A stretch of DNA of 64,000 nucleotides from Physella acuta (GCF_028476545.1 NW_026732354.1:1-64000); one strand, 5' to 3'. Shown: positions 44,201-59,167, numbered from the stretch's first letter. Notes: generated from the letters alone by a model not told the origin. A program made the numbers and translations.

Positions 44201-45815
44201 TGATAAAGGGTAAGTATACCAAGCTACAAAACCTAAAATCTAACTAATAATTCATACTTTCAGTTTAAAAAATAATAAAAACGATTATCAATGAAGAAAG
44301 CGTAAACATTCTATTTTTAGGTGTGACATAAAAAAACAGTCATAAACCTAGCCAAATGATTGGATTCTTGCGCGGCACACATTTTCCCGCGCCTCGTGTT
44401 CACCAAAAAAGATTATAATAAAATGGCATTATTACTTGCACGGACCACATCTCATTCCGACCATAAGTTATTACCAGTTAATTGTAATGTGTGTAAAATT
44501 GATACTTTCAAGTTTCATATACACATAGTTTGGTTTATTATACACGGGGTATTTTAGAGTTATTTGATTCGAAAGATGAGAATTATATAGAGCTACTTTC
44601 ACTAAGGCGCCGCTTGCGAGACAAACAAAGAAATTAGGCCAAAAGTAGATCCGACAATTCTTAATTAATAGACTTAAATAGAAACGGATAGTTCCGATTT
44701 CTAAAATTAACGATGGCTTCGTAATCATTAGTTTTATCCCTCTACCCATTAGTGAAAGCGAAACTGGTCGCCATTTTTGGTAAGCGCATGAGCCGTGAGA
44801 TGGCTTCAAAACAACAAACCCGGAAGCTGTGAATCGAACGGCCTACATTATATTATATAGGCCTAGTATTAGTGATTGTTACGTCCAGTGTATTAAGTAT
44901 ATTATGGTTGCGCTCCTTGAGTGTTCACGGTGTCATCCATGTGTAGTAGTTAGGCCTAATAAATTTCATTAAAACTAAAACCTAAGGCTTTTACATTTTT
45001 TGTTTAGTAATTTATTAATTAATAATACAATCAACAACACATTAAAATGTGTAAAATATTAATTTCATTTATTAGGCTATAATTGAATAAAATCGTATAA
45101 AATATGGTTATTACGCGAGCGGGGCAGGCGGCCGCAGGTCATCACTAAAACATGAATCTCAAATTCTATGCGTAGGAATACAAAATGACTGATACATATT
45201 AGAGTGTAGAATTATATCAGTACTTGCAGATTGTCTCTAGTCTAGAACTCTAGATCTAGATCTATGTGAAACAGTTACAAAAATAGTGCCCGATGTCTTA
45301 TTACTATAATAATCTAGAGAATAGATATTCTAGATCTAGATCTAATAGATATATATCTGCTGGAGTCTAGATCCAAGTCTAGACTAGAGATTCTAGTTCA
45401 GTGGTTCTCAGAGATTAACCTGTGAATACCCAAGGACTACGAGGAGTGTTGGCTTCAAAAATCAAAATCGTAGCCTAGGCTTAAAAAAATTTGGCCGAAG
45501 AGTAAGAATGCAATTAGTAGACTAGAATTTAGATCTAATAGAATTGTTAGGCCTAGATCTAGATGTTTTTATTATAAAAGGAAGGCCTAAGAACAATGAA
45601 AGTTTATGCTAACTCTGTCAATAATTCGACTAAATCAAACCATTTTGTCTAGAGTCTAGAGACTATGTCTAGTCCTATATGTCAGATTACATAGGTAATA
45701 TAGATCTACTATAAATATATCAAATGAAACTAAAATATCGTTAGCTTCCTGTTATAAATTATGCAATAGACATTAATAAGCAATTTAAAGTATTATTTAC
45801 TTTGTCATCTGCCAT
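35239..45815 (-). CDS. RANBP1: RANBP1, Ran-binding protein 1 (complete, 6 exons)
   Basis: Cytoplasmic co-activator of RanGAP that helps dissociate Ran-GTP from exported transport receptors. Coding exons, 5' to 3': 45815-45801 (only MADDK), 39141-39029, 38626-38469, 38162-38034, 35719-35639, 35378-35239. All are GT-AG and in phase, giving 211 residues (human about 201). The Ran-binding domain covers about residues 20-160: [48 protein letters not shown], the core [24 protein letters not shown] and [18 protein letters not shown]. The acidic, lysine-rich tail contains [10 protein letters not shown] (188-197), matching the leucine-rich nuclear export signal of vertebrate RANBP1. Intron 1 is 6.7 kb and holds transposon relics. 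It is head to head with MTFP1 (322 bp between start codons) and converges with SETD6. Confidence 0.96.
37468..37772. repeat. Exact 18-bp inverted repeat spanning about 300 bp
   Basis: CAAATCGCTAAGGCTTTG at 37468-37485 and its exact complement at 37755-37772, in RANBP1 intron 4. The ends could belong to a small MITE or a stem. Confidence 0.7.
37803..37816 (+). promoter_or_regulatory. Candidate X-box (RFX-type site)
   Basis: GTTTCCATGGCAAC fits the palindromic X-box consensus GTNRCC-N-RGYAAC at nearly all positions. It lies deep in RANBP1 intron 4, with no nearby start site known. Confidence 0.4.
40230..40620. mobile_element. Fragment of the long-inverted-repeat transposon family
   Basis: Matches the centre of the element at 12300-12640: AGAATTTGAGATATTC, TTGTTTTAATGACG and ATTAATTAATAGAATGCAAAAC. 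In RANBP1 intron 1. Confidence 0.55.
40860..42330 (-). mobile_element. Relic of a pogo-type DDE transposon (Tc1/mariner superfamily)
   Basis: Minus-strand fragments, in order: [10 protein letters not shown] (about 42.2 kb), [20 protein letters not shown] and [14 protein letters not shown] (41869-42093), [20 protein letters not shown] and [19 protein letters not shown] (41539-41844), and a Lys/Glu-rich tail (40865-41110). This is the layout of DDE_1-type transposases. Several stops and frame changes separate the pieces, so it is not functional. In RANBP1 intron 1 on the gene's own strand. Confidence 0.8.
42965..43245 (+). mobile_element. LINE 3' fragment (tail of a reverse-transcriptase ORF)
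   Basis: [39 protein letters not shown] and [16 protein letters not shown] follow the pattern after the RT domain of many invertebrate LINEs. At least one stop interrupts it. 5'-truncated, as usual for LINEs; in RANBP1 intron 1. Confidence 0.75.
43255..43750 (+). mobile_element. Left part of the long-inverted-repeat transposon, without the nested MITE
   Basis: From TCTAGTCCCCTGTATG through CACTAGGTCCTGGATGAGAC and GCTAACTATAAATAGCTTCT to GGCTTTTTGATGAG it matches 10947-12080 without the MITE C segment. It provides the empty-site comparison for that insertion. Confidence 0.75.
43751..44869. other. RANBP1 intron 1, nothing recognised
   Basis: AT-rich with no recognised repeat or exon; reading frames here lack known motifs. 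Confidence 0.5.
44870..45250 (-). mobile_element. Fragment of the long-inverted-repeat transposon family
   Basis: ATTAATAATACAATCAACAA, TAGTAGTTAGGCCTAATAAA and CACTAAAACATGAATCTCAA correspond to arm and centre sequences of the element at 10947-13890. Confidence 0.6.
45251..45800. repeat. Low-complexity TCTAGATC-rich sequence
   Basis: Dense overlapping TCTAGA, AGATCT and TAGGCCTA palindromes at 45230-45720. Similar stretches lie at 27540-27580, 28120-28280, 47200-47530 and 60780-60940. Confidence 0.7.
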
Positions 45816-46137
45816 GATTGTGATGGATTGTTATTTCCCGCTACTATCCTTCTCAAATATAAAATTACGTTCTATAAGAAAATGTACAACTTCCGGTGAT
45901 TACAAAAATAGAACCAAAAGACCTATTTCTCTTTGCGGTAAATTCGTAAAAATGTGCTGAGAGGGAGATAATTCCTATTTCTTATTCACTACTTTCACTA
46001 TTACATTTCATCAGTTTCCGTTAGTGCTTAGGTACGACGAGTTCTGTTAACCGACCAGCCCACAGAGATACGCTGAGTCTATCTAAATTTAATATTTCTC
46101 AATTTAAAAAATTAGCAAGACCTAAAGAGTTTTAGCC
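45816..46137. promoter_or_regulatory. Bidirectional promoter of RANBP1 and MTFP1
   Basis: 322 bp between the two divergent start codons, so both promoters and 5'UTRs must lie here or be split by a 5' intron. ACTTCCGG at 45889-45896 is a good ETS-family (GABP-type) site, common in housekeeping and mitochondrial-gene promoters. No TATA box is evident. Confidence 0.65.
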
Positions 46138-49100
46138 ATGAGTAGTCAATCCAAAGAGTATGATATTTATAAGGATTCACTTTTGAGATATCTGGGTAAG
46201 TTCAGTTTATCATAGGTTGTAGTTGTAGCATTCAAAATTAATTTTTGAGTATTTAATCTTAAAATCATATGAGTTAGTTAGAGGAAGGATTAAGAATTCC
46301 ATTGGTACCAAATTTATATTTCTAGCTTCAACAGGAGAGGAGAAATAATTTTTTTTCTGTTTAAAATGTATGGTCTTATATAATCTCTGTAAAAAATGAA
46401 ACTAGTGGGAAACAAAAATGAAAATTTTATAAAATATGTTTGCAAAAATTTTTTGAATTCTAATGATAAATTATGTATCAGGGGTGTTTCCTTTATGTAA
46501 ATTTGCATTAATAATTGTGCAGGCTTGTTTCTGTTTGATGTTATGCTTTATTTTAAAAATGTACATTTTTACTATGACTAATTATATAGGAAAAAACAAC
46601 ATGGCTGATAAAGGTCCAAATCTTAAAAAATTCATAAAAAATGTATTTGTAAAATTCTGTCCCAATTTCTTTATAAAATAAGAACCACACGTGGTTTATT
46701 TAACTGATTTTGCATAGTTTTGTGTGCAGGCAAGTGTTTATATATTAAAATAAAGTTGATTTAGAGCATATATTGTTTTCAAATCAATTTTTTTATAAGC
46801 AAAAATGAAAGAAAATGAAAAGTAATTGCATTAGGCTATAGCTGAACCTCATTAGATTTTGAAAATGTAGTTGCTTTGTGTATTGGAAATTAATATGATA
46901 TTAATTTAAAATTAATAAGAGACAGTGGTAAAAACAAAATTTGAAAAATCAGTCAAGAGCTCTGGGCAGGTTTTTGTATGAAAATTATCTCCCTTTGTTC
47001 TAATGCTACATACTAGTTTATCATGTTTCTGTCTGTAGTACTGTTGTGTACTGTGTAGTGCACGTCAGTGTACGACTACTCCCCTACTACTCTGTACCCT
47101 CTGTACTTAGTACTTAGTCTAGTTACTTACTATAAACGCAGCCGAAAATTATCTCCCTTTGTCCAAATGCTACATACTAACTGTTTAGTTTAGAGTTAGA
47201 GTGTAGAAGACTTAGATTTATAGATCATAGTCATAGATCATTAGAAGAGTAGTCTATACTACTCTATCTTTCTATACTATAGTCGCAGTCAACTGTCTAC
47301 TGTACTCTGTACTACTGTACCAAGTCAGCCATAGCCGGCCATAGGTGTACAGTAGTGTAAGACTGTAGAGTGTAGACTGGCAATAGGTAGAGTAGAGTAG
47401 TGTATTGAGTGACTATGTCTAGAGACTAGTAACTTAACTAGACTCCAGTTATTGCCTAGTGCTTAGTAAGTTAGTATAGTAGATCTAGTTACCTAAGTTA
47501 GGCTAAGTACTGGTCTACAGTACAGTTGAGTAGATCAATTCTAGTTATGAAGGAAATTTATTATTACTTCTTTAAAATGATCTATTTTAGGCATATTGTA
47601 TATGCAGTATATGCTGTGATGCAGATTTAGTTGTTTTTATATAATTGCCTTCCATTCTTTAGGATATGCAAATGAAGTTGGTGAATCTTTTCGCAACATT
47701 GTTCCAGTGAATGTGGTTTGGTTCAGCTATCTACTAGCCACTGGATATGTTGTTGCAGATGCTTCTGATAAAGGCTACAAGATGTGGAAGGTAAAGTTGT
47801 ATAAATATACCAAGTTAAAAAAAAAAAAAAAAGATGAATGGTTTAATCAATAATGGGCCGTATTTAGGTGGCATCCTAGAGAATTAGGTTAGCAATAAAG
47901 CGACGGCTTGAACCTCCCTTTTATCTTTTATGCGATAACTTGAAAGATAGAGAAAGTGAACTTCAGGAAAATGAATTTAGTCCAACTTAAAGAAGAATGT
48001 CGAAGAAGAGGAGCAAAAATAAGCAGAAGAAGAGATCTTGTAGAAAGGTAAAGTTTTAATATATGTTGATTGAATTTGCTTGCTAGATTCATTTTAAAAA
48101 GAAGTTGTTCTGACTAATTTATTTATTATTTAGTAAAGTGTGTCAGGGTCGTCTCAGGTAATCTAAATGAATAATCAGATAGTCTAATTAAATAGTAGTG
48201 TAACTGACAGTATTATTAAGTTAGGGGTTAGTTTTATTTTTGCTTTGTACAAGCCAATGTTAATAATTATTAGGATATATTTCCTTCTTATATTCTGACT
48301 TTTAGGTTGGAATCTTATGCAAAGAACACAACTTTGGCAGAGAGGAAAAGTTGCAGCCAGAGTTTCAAATGAACATCCCAGATATTTTATTCTGTGATGA
48401 AAACACAGACTCAGTTTTACCAGATATTTTCATGATGCCTTACTTGCAATCATGCCATGCATCTCTAACCCAAATTGCACAATCTATGTACCACGAAAGG
48501 TATGCTGAATGATCAGTTTGGCTAAAGATTTAATTAGTCAGTGATTCAAGTCATTATTTTTTAATTGCTTAACTGTTAACATAATACACTTTTTTATTCA
48601 CGTATATGTTGAATACCTGAGGCAAGGAGTGGCCAATGATTATTTGAGAGCACAAGTTATGTCTCAGATGAAAAAAACCAACTGTATGGTGGACATGAAT
48701 GGGGTGACTTTGGAGGCACAATGTGAGTGCAGCAGGCATGGGACCCCATTCTCATTGCAAGCATGTCCAGACCATCATTTACAGCTTGAGCATTTATAAA
48801 AATGATGGATTTGTGTGTTCAGACATGCACTGAAAAACTACTAGGGTTTCATGTGGTGAACAAGCACACAGGATCACCCTTAAAAACCCCATCTCCAAGT
48901 ATGCCAATTAATAAGGCAACAGAAAAAAAAAATTAAATAACTTAGCTCGAGTTTTAATGAATAAATGTGATATAAGATATTAGTTTGCCTGCCTTAGGCA
49001 TGGTCATAAATATGAAGCTGGTGCCTCTAGCATCTTCTCCTGATGGTGTTAAAGCTGATGCTAATTGGCTGAAGCATGTTGTTAAGGCTAAGTGCCAATA

Positions 49101-52100
49101 TGTAGCTAGACAAAACATTATTAATCCAACAAGTGTTCCTTACCTGTGAACCACTGATGATGTTTTGGGTGTTAAAACAACTCATGATTATTATTATCAA
49201 ATACAAGGCCAACTGCTTTTTACTGGTGCAAGGAGGGCATATTTTATAACTTATACATTTTCTGATTTTAAAGTGTTGTTGATTGAAAGAAATAATGATT
49301 TAAAAAATCAGTATTTTTAAAATTATCTAATTTTTATGATAGTCAATTTAAACCCATTTGGTAGTAATGTTTTCCCCCTCAAATTTTGCCAGCATCGTTG
49401 TGTTGAGAACATTCCAGTTGCTGAGAGAGCCCTTGAAGTATGGCCAAATGTAAAAAAATTCATGCAATCACTTATATTGGCCAAGAAAGCACTAAAAACA
49501 AAATCCTTTGAGCAACCACAAAGTTGTATGGCTGATCCCCTTTTAATTACAAAGGTTGAGAGCTTTATTTCACTGGCTAAAGTGCTGCAGCCGTTTCTTC
49601 TGAAATACCAACAAGACTTGTACACACTTCTTGGTCCTCTGCTCCAAAGATGTATAAAGGCAGACGGTTTGAAAGAATGTGTATCTATTTCCTCTCTCTT
49701 GTGCTTAGATCTCAATATAACAACTTCCTGCCAATTGAGGAGTTAGACATTGGCTTCAACGTGAAAAATACTTTAAAGGAAGCCAAGAAAACAGCTAGCT
49801 CAAAGGATATTCTGAATTTCAGAATGCAGTGCAGAGCATTCTTGGTAGCAACAATAAAAAAAAAAACTAAACAAGTCTCCCATTAAAAACCGCCTTGTAA
49901 GAAGCTTGCAATGGATGCAACCAAAGAAGATTGTCAATGATTTTGGTGGCTGCCTCAAACAGCTTGAGTTCACATTGAATTGTCTTGTCAGTCTGGGCAG
50001 AGTCAACCCTGACTCCTGTGACTCGATTAAAACGCAGTATACGGAATGGCACTCCAGTGTTGTTGCTCAAAATTCTGGTGCTTTTGAAGTCTTTAGCTTG
50101 AGCATGCACCGCCTTGACAGTTTTTAAAAAAATATTTACAGTGCTAGTGCTATCGCATGGACAAGCAGCTGTTAAAAGGGGCTTTAGTACAAACAAGGAG
50201 GTAATGGCAAACAATATGTCTGAGAAGTGTTTAATTTCAAAACGAGTGATCTGTGATCACATGGCATCAGTTGGTGGCTTAGATAACATTGTTGTAACAG
50301 GGAACATGTTAGCAGCAGCATCCAGCGCCAGAGTAGAGTATAGGGCTTTCCTGGAGGAGTCAGCTAGCCAGAGAAAAGCCTTGTTATTAAAAAGAAAGAG
50401 GGAGGATGACTATGCTGAATTAGACACCTTGCAAAAATAAAAGAAAATTCGGCTGGAAAGGGACATGGCCTATCTAACAGAGAGTCCTGATAAGCTGGCA
50501 GAAAAGGCAGAAAACACTGGCAGCCATAAATTCTTAATTGAATCAAACTCTATGCGCCGCTCTGCCAGACATAAAAAGGGAGAAATTGCCACCTTAACTC
50601 TAGCCATAGAATAGATGCTAGGGTGAAAAAAATTGGCAATGAATGATTCAGCATTGGTGGATATTTATTTGTATATATTTGTATATTATAGAGTAACACT
50701 GTACATAGTGTAAATACAAATTGTGAATAGTCAGCAATTTATTTAAAAGTATTATAATGTAAGCTTTTTTATTTTTTATGCAATTTGGGTTTCTTTTTTG
50801 TTTCTAAAATCTCCTGGAATTTTTTTGTAAACTCCTGGAAAACTCCTCAAATTTTATTTGAACTTTTGAACATGAACCCTGGTTTTATCAAAATCTAATA
50901 TTTTTTTTCAAGATTGATCATGATTAATACTAGCACTACTGTTGTATGTTGAAACAAAAGTAACTTTTTGTAAAGTTTTGTTTACCATTTTATTCATTAT
51001 AATAATAATATGTACGATTTTTCTACATGTAATATAATAATGTATACATTTAGCAATTTTTAAAAATTTAAAATTATATTTCACGTGACATAATTTAATT
51101 TGATGTACACAAGAATAAAGGGACTTTAAAATGTACTCATTTTAATACTTTCATCTGCACTTGTTTTGTTGTAATTTATAATTATATTGATGAACATTGT
51201 TTCACAAATAATAGCACCTAAAATGACTGACCATTACCATACAACAAAAAGTTCATTCATATGTTATACAGCAGTTCTTTATGTGATACAAATTTAAGTT
51301 TAAGAATTGGGGGGGGGGGGACAATTATTTTCCTGAAGTTACATAAAAAAAAAACATACCTTAAGTATTTGAGTAGCTAGTCTACATTCTGTTGAATTGA
51401 AAAGCTGTTAACAAATTTTGTAAACTTTGGCCATACCAATAATCCTTTCAACATGAACCCTTTTGCTTGAAATGAACCTATCTCAAATAGCAGTTAGTGG
51501 ATGAAGCTTATTTGATTTCTTAAAGAATATTTTAAGTTAAATCTTTCCTAGCAAATAAATCCTGAACATTGAACCTTTGTCTGCAATAGGATTTATATAG
51601 GCAACACTTAGCTAAAGGCCTACGATCTGGTATAATATATATATAACATACCTATTTGTATTATAATTTATACAATGACCACTGCCAACATGCTTATAGA
51701 TCTAAATGGAGTATTGTATTGTACATTAAGTAAGGTGGTAAATTTACCTGTTGCAATAGTTGAATAGGCCTAACAATATAATGTAACAAGTGATATCATT
51801 AAACTTTTAGGCTTCATAGGGGTCATCCATAAACAACAAAATGCTTTTTAAAAAGTGTGTTTTACCTGTCCCCTCACACCTCAATCTACAACCCCTCCCC
51901 CCATGAAATTACACTTTTTGGTTTTTAAAACATCAATTTCTTTCTTAGACATTACCTTAGCTCAGTCAACATTTAGTATATTTATCAATTTTTATTACAC
52001 TTTACAAAAACAGTCTTTTAAAAATGCAAAATAACTGCTAAAATTCAGTTTCTCACATTTATTTTTTTAAATGCAATTGTGTGTCATCGTCAAATTTTCG

Positions 52101-52593
52101 GAACACTCCTTCCCTTAAATACACATCGTTGCAAAATTTGAATCCCGTTAGAGGTGGGATATCATTTATAAACAAACGCTTATTGAATCACTAAAATCTA
52201 CAAATTTTAAAATAGTAGTTAAATATTATTTCAATAATTTCATTATAACTATGAATGTCTGTAGGCATACAAATATTAATAAAAGTGTTTTTTTTTTAAA
52301 ATTCTATCTTCAAATAGAAAGAGGCCAAGGTGAATAAGGCTGCTATAGCTACAGTGGACACTCTTATCTGGCAAGGACTGGCATCAGTTATTGTGCCAGG
52401 TTTCACAATCAACCGCATCTGTTGGGCAACTAGAACTGTTCTGCAGCGAGCCACCAAACTGCCGGGTCCTGTTAAAAAATGGAGCGTGGTGGCGATGGGC
52501 CTGGGCAGTATACCATTCATTGTGAAACCCATTGACCGTGGTGTTGACTGGTTCATGGACCACACTTTTAGGAGACTTTATGGGCACCACTAG
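46138..52593 (+). CDS. MTFP1: MTFP1, mitochondrial fission process protein 1 (paralogue A, complete)
   Basis: Inner mitochondrial membrane protein (MTP18) that in mammals promotes fission and affects inner-membrane coupling. Exons 46138-46195, 47663-47790 and 52318-52593, phases 1 and 0, give 153 residues (human 166). The start YDIYKDSLLRYLGYANEVGE and the FRNIVPVNVVWFSYLLATGY segment match the family, followed by VDTLIWQGLASVIVPGFTIN and KWSVVAMGLGSIPFIVKPID. Three hydrophobic segments fit the known topology. This is the copy closest to vertebrate MTFP1. Intron 2 (4.5 kb) contains a transposable-element fossil. Two more-diverged paralogues follow in tandem. Confidence 0.95.
46196..47662. other. 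MTFP1-A intron 1
   Basis: AT-rich, then a CTAG/TACTGT-rich low-complexity stretch at 47040-47530. No repeat family or exon recognised. Confidence 0.5.
47945..50620 (+). mobile_element. Fossil element with SAP, YqaJ-like nuclease and hAT-like C-terminal parts
   Basis: Plus-strand parts in order: a SAP-like motif (MNLVQLKEECRRRGAKISRR, about 47.97 kb); a nuclease-like segment with SPDGV and YYYQIQGQLLFTG (about 49.0-49.25 kb), the pattern of YqaJ-type exonucleases; then a long ORF region (49336-50620) with VLSHGQAAVKRGFSTNKE, resembling the dimerisation end of hAT-like transposases and a widespread animal repeat ORF. It is broken in several places. No terminal repeats were identified. It sits in MTFP1-A intron 2 and is not part of that gene. 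Confidence 0.6.
50621..52317. other. MTFP1-A intron 2, 3' part
   Basis: AT-rich. GGGGTCATCCATAAACAAC at 51820 followed by a C-rich segment to about 51910 is a fragment of the MITE family seen complete at 61005-61387. Otherwise nothing recognised. Confidence 0.5.
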
Positions 52594-54650
52594 ACTCTTA
52601 TAGATCTGTATACTTTGTTGCTAATACATTTTAAAATTATACTGCTACTATTCGAGATCTTCTTGTTTTGAAAAAGCAGATTATTAATTAATTTTTTTGT
52701 TAATTTTTTAAAACAGATTTATTTGTGTGATATTTTGATATTAGGACTTTTTTGCTCTATGCACCAGATATTTTTCAGGAAATATAAATAATAGAGCCTG
52801 TAGAAACATCAAACCTGCATTAACATTAGTTTAACAGCTGCAGATCAATCTGCCATTAACTTTGATCAAAATATGTTCAAATGACTTGTGCCTATGTCAT
52901 TGTTGTTATAAATACCTCTAAAGCTTAAATTGTTATGTTTCATAACCCCAGCATAATATACACAAACCTCATAGATAAAATTTCAATATGTATATATATA
53001 AATATGGACCATTAAAATTTGAAGTATTTTCATATATATATAATTTATGAGTTGAAATTTAATCACTTTGGTTATATTTTAGAATATGCATCTGGCAAAT
53101 ATAGAGTATTCTAACTTACTCCTAAATATTCTTGCAACCCTTTCATTGATTGCCAGTTTTTATTGTTGTATTTGATCTCACTTGCATTGTTAGTTTGAAT
53201 CCTTCACTCAGATATCCCATTTTGGTAGCATATTATCAACCAAACTAGTGTTTTCCATTTGTGTTTAGATAGTTAATCCATCCCAATAAGGGCACATGTA
53301 TATTTTTTGTGGTTTAATAATATTTAATATGAGCTAATTTTTGTAAATATGTTTTGTTTGATAAGAAAAGTGGATTATTAATAACCAGTCTTGATCAAAA
53401 TCATAAAAGTACAGATTTTATCTTTTTCAGCACTATAATTTTGTACTAGTGTTTTCAATTATTATTTTTATTTAAATCATTTTCTGTCATGGCCAGGATT
53501 TTTGTTTGGGATATTATTCCCTAAGATTTTTTTTAGACTAGTTTGTTTTAAGAATGTTTTAGGTAATTTTTTTTGGTTCACTCATCATCATGAGGTGTCC
53601 AGTTAATGTTTTTTATTAATTATAATTACTGTTTCCTAGTATTAACCAGATGATTTATATTTTATCTATTGTGTTATTTTTGTTATTAGTATTTATAAAA
53701 AGTACAAATATTCAAGTATTATCTGTGATATGCTCACATATGAGGTAGTGTTTTCCTGACTTATCATGTGGCTAAACATGCTACGGAATATTTATACCAG
53801 TAGCTTTCATATTCATGATAAAATAGTGTGCATCCATAATTTAATTACAAAAATGTTTGTCAGTGTGTATGTCAGTCGACATGATCTCACTTTTGACATA
53901 ACTTGTTATGCTGGTTTTAATACTCTGTATGTGTTTCAGACTGAATTTTGAAGTTACAAAGGGTTATAATTATTTCAACAATTAATATAGTAACTGTTTA
54001 AACTTTATGAGTGTATTTTTAACCATACCATATCATTGGGTTTACAAAATGTATGTGATAATGTTATGTGAATTAGGATACATAAGTAAAGTATTTGTCC
54101 GCATAGCCTGGTCTCATAGGGATTGTTTATTTTTGTTAGGCTATGTTTGATTAAACTCATATTGACTTTTTCTTCCATTTATATTTGACAAAACTCCACG
54201 AAGTTATTAAACTCCACTAGAATTTGGCTTCTATTTATGTTTGTTTGACTAAACTCCACTAAAATTTGGCCCCCATTTATATTTGACTAAACTCCACAAG
54301 AATTTGGCTTCCATTTATATATTTCACTAAATTATCATAATTGGCTTCCATTTATAGTTGTTATCTTTGAGCAGCTAGTATATGTCTTTGTGTGGTGAAG
54401 TTAGTTTTTATATGATAGAACCAGGATTGTATATGGTCATGACATATACTGTAGGTGTGTTTTTGTATGTTGTAGCTGGGTTGTATGTTTTAGATGCTTG
54501 GGTTGTTTTAGCCAAGCATATTGACAGTGCCTTGACAGGTTGTGCTTGTTATAGACCAATAGACTCCTCTGTTACAAGTTTTTTCAAACTATGCAAATAA
54601 AATTTAAAGTTGAGTTTTACTTTAGAAATTGTTTTTCTTTGACTCTTTGG
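52594..54650 (+). other. Probable long 3'UTR or downstream region of MTFP1-A
   Basis: AT-rich sequence without a convincing gene, ending at AATAAA near 54597. It includes a 55-bp tandem repeat at 54180-54360. Confidence 0.4.
54180..54360 (+). repeat. Short tandem array, about 3.5 units of 55 bp
   Basis: Unit contains ACTAAACTCCAC(A/T)A(A/G)AATTTGGC and TTCCATTTATATTTG. Confidence 0.85.
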
Positions 54651-55380
54651 GTCTGTGTAGTGTGCTGTGTAGTTATGTGAATGAGTTAGTGTGGAGTGTA
54701 GTTAATTGAGTCAGAGAGAAGTGTGGTGTGTAGTTATTTGAATGATTTGGTGTGGTGTGTAGTTATTTAAATGAGTATAACTAAGTATAATGTAGTTCGG
54801 AAGTTGGGTCTACGATGTTAGGGCAGGTGGAAAGTCAGAGGTAATTTGGGGGGAGGGGGGAATGTCCTCTTCCCAATTTTTTAGCCAGGGGAAAATTGAA
54901 ATCTCCTTCCTTAGTTGTTTGGTCAGGTGGAATGTACAGAGATAAAGAGATAATGGGAGGGGGGGGGAGGGAGGTAATGCCTTACTTTAATTTTTTTTTG
55001 TGGCAGGGGGTAATGTCCTTCTATGTTTTGTTACCAATGCAGTAGTCGTTGTGCGAGTTGTGTAGAACTATTATTGTCCTTGTTGATTAGTCATACCAGG
55101 TGCTTGGTGCTTTGAGGTAACGGAAGGGTCTGTTTTATGTTTAATCAACATCTCTCCTTTACTCCTGTACAAGTTTCCACAATCTGCTTCCACAGTCAAT
55201 CGTTTTTGTGTTTGCGTTTTCTTTTGTGTTGCGTTAGTGTTTGTATTTTTGTTTGTGTTGTTTTTTTTTTGCGTTTGCATTGTTTTTGTGTTTGCGTTTT
55301 CTTTTGTGTTGTGTTTGTGTTTTCTTTTGAGCTCGTGTTTTGTTCTGTTCCCAAGTTGATACATTTAAAAAAGATTCACA
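54651..55380. repeat. Low-complexity GTGTAGTTA and TTTGTGTTTGCG arrays
   Basis: 54655-54790 repeats GTGTAGTTATTTGAATGA-like words. 55195-55345 repeats TTTGTGTTTGCGTTTTCTTT. G-rich tracts lie at 54845-54975. Confidence 0.75.
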
Positions 55381-55905
55381 TTGGCGGAGCGCGGGTATGC
55401 AGCTAGTATGATTATATCGCAGACTATGCCGTGTCTTCTCATTCGTCCGCATCATATCGCTCTACATAACACGCTTGTAAAGTCACTCGACCCAATCGCT
55501 TACCTTGTTACACTCCATAACTCCGTACAACACCCACATACACAGAAGTCACACCGTCTCGCTTCAGTGCACTCCTTATCTTCACTACCGACTCCACACA
55601 TTTCAATATCACCACAGCAGGTCTGGTTTTACCGTAAGACTGTGGATAATTTATTATTTCAAAATACTTCAAGAGTTCACAAAGACCGTCCGTGCCTTCA
55701 CACAAATAAAAACATCAACTTTCTTATTATTCACTTGGTGAAAATTTTACGGTTATATGAATCATTGTTCGATATTGCGCACCATAGAATGTGCATTGAA
55801 CAATCGGCGCACACATTGCAACATTCAGTCTTTTACTGCACACATAAAAACAAATTACGGTGTCAAAGAGAATCGATGCTGAATTATCTGTGTCGAATGT
55901 TTTGA
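55381..55905 (+). CDS. Unrecognised 174-codon reading frame
   Basis: Opens ATG-GCG-GAG after an AT-poor segment and stays open to 55905; rich in His, Ser, Leu and Pro. No family, domain, signal peptide or membrane segment recognised. A partly overlapping frame (55505-55741) is also open, which reduces the coding evidence. It lies between MTFP1-A and MTFP1-B. It may be an unknown gene, an element relic or chance. Confidence 0.2.
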   Translation: MAERGYAASMIISQTMPCLLIRPHHIALHNTLVKSLDPIAYLVTLHNSVQHPHTQKSHRLASVHSLSSLPTPHISISPQQVWFYRKTVDNLLFQNTSRVHKDRPCLHTNKNINFLIIHLVKILRLYESLFDIAHHRMCIEQSAHTLQHSVFYCTHKNKLRCQRESMLNYLCRMF

Positions 55906-56273
55906 ACTCAGAAAGACGTATTAAGCGCTTAATTAATTTATTCGAGAAAAAACACTACCAAGATTATGCTAGTGAAATTTTTTTAAAAGTCTAACACAAA
56001 TAGGTCATGCGTTTAAGAAAACATGACTTGGTTTTAAGAAAAACTTGAACATCAACATATATAAAGCTGACACCGGGTATTCAGTAGGCGGTGGTTTGTC
56101 GACATGGTATTCCATCCTATATTGTCGATGTTTTGATTCGGTGACTATCTTCCTGGGACTATCGTAAGTTGACGTGGCAGTATTTTGAGCAGTGAAGGCT
56201 GCCTTGGCCTCTCATCTTCAAGGGAGGTTAGCGTCCTCCATGTATAGGTAGAGCAAGGCACTCCCGCAGGGAA
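55906..56273 (+). promoter_or_regulatory. Upstream region of MTFP1-B
   Basis: Proximal 5' sequence of the second MTFP1 paralogue. ACATATATAAAGC near 56055 contains a TATA-like TATAAA about 210 bp before the start codon. Confidence 0.35.

Positions 56274-59167
<2,894 letters not shown>

Noticed and set aside
49336-50440. Host gene encoding the 130- to 136-codon frames here
   Set aside because: The pieces match a widespread transposon-type ORF, are interrupted, and sit in an MTFP1 intron.
54382-54600. 72-codon hydrophobic frame followed by AATAAA
   Set aside because: Composition follows GT-rich DNA and no family pattern; more likely 3'UTR of MTFP1-A.
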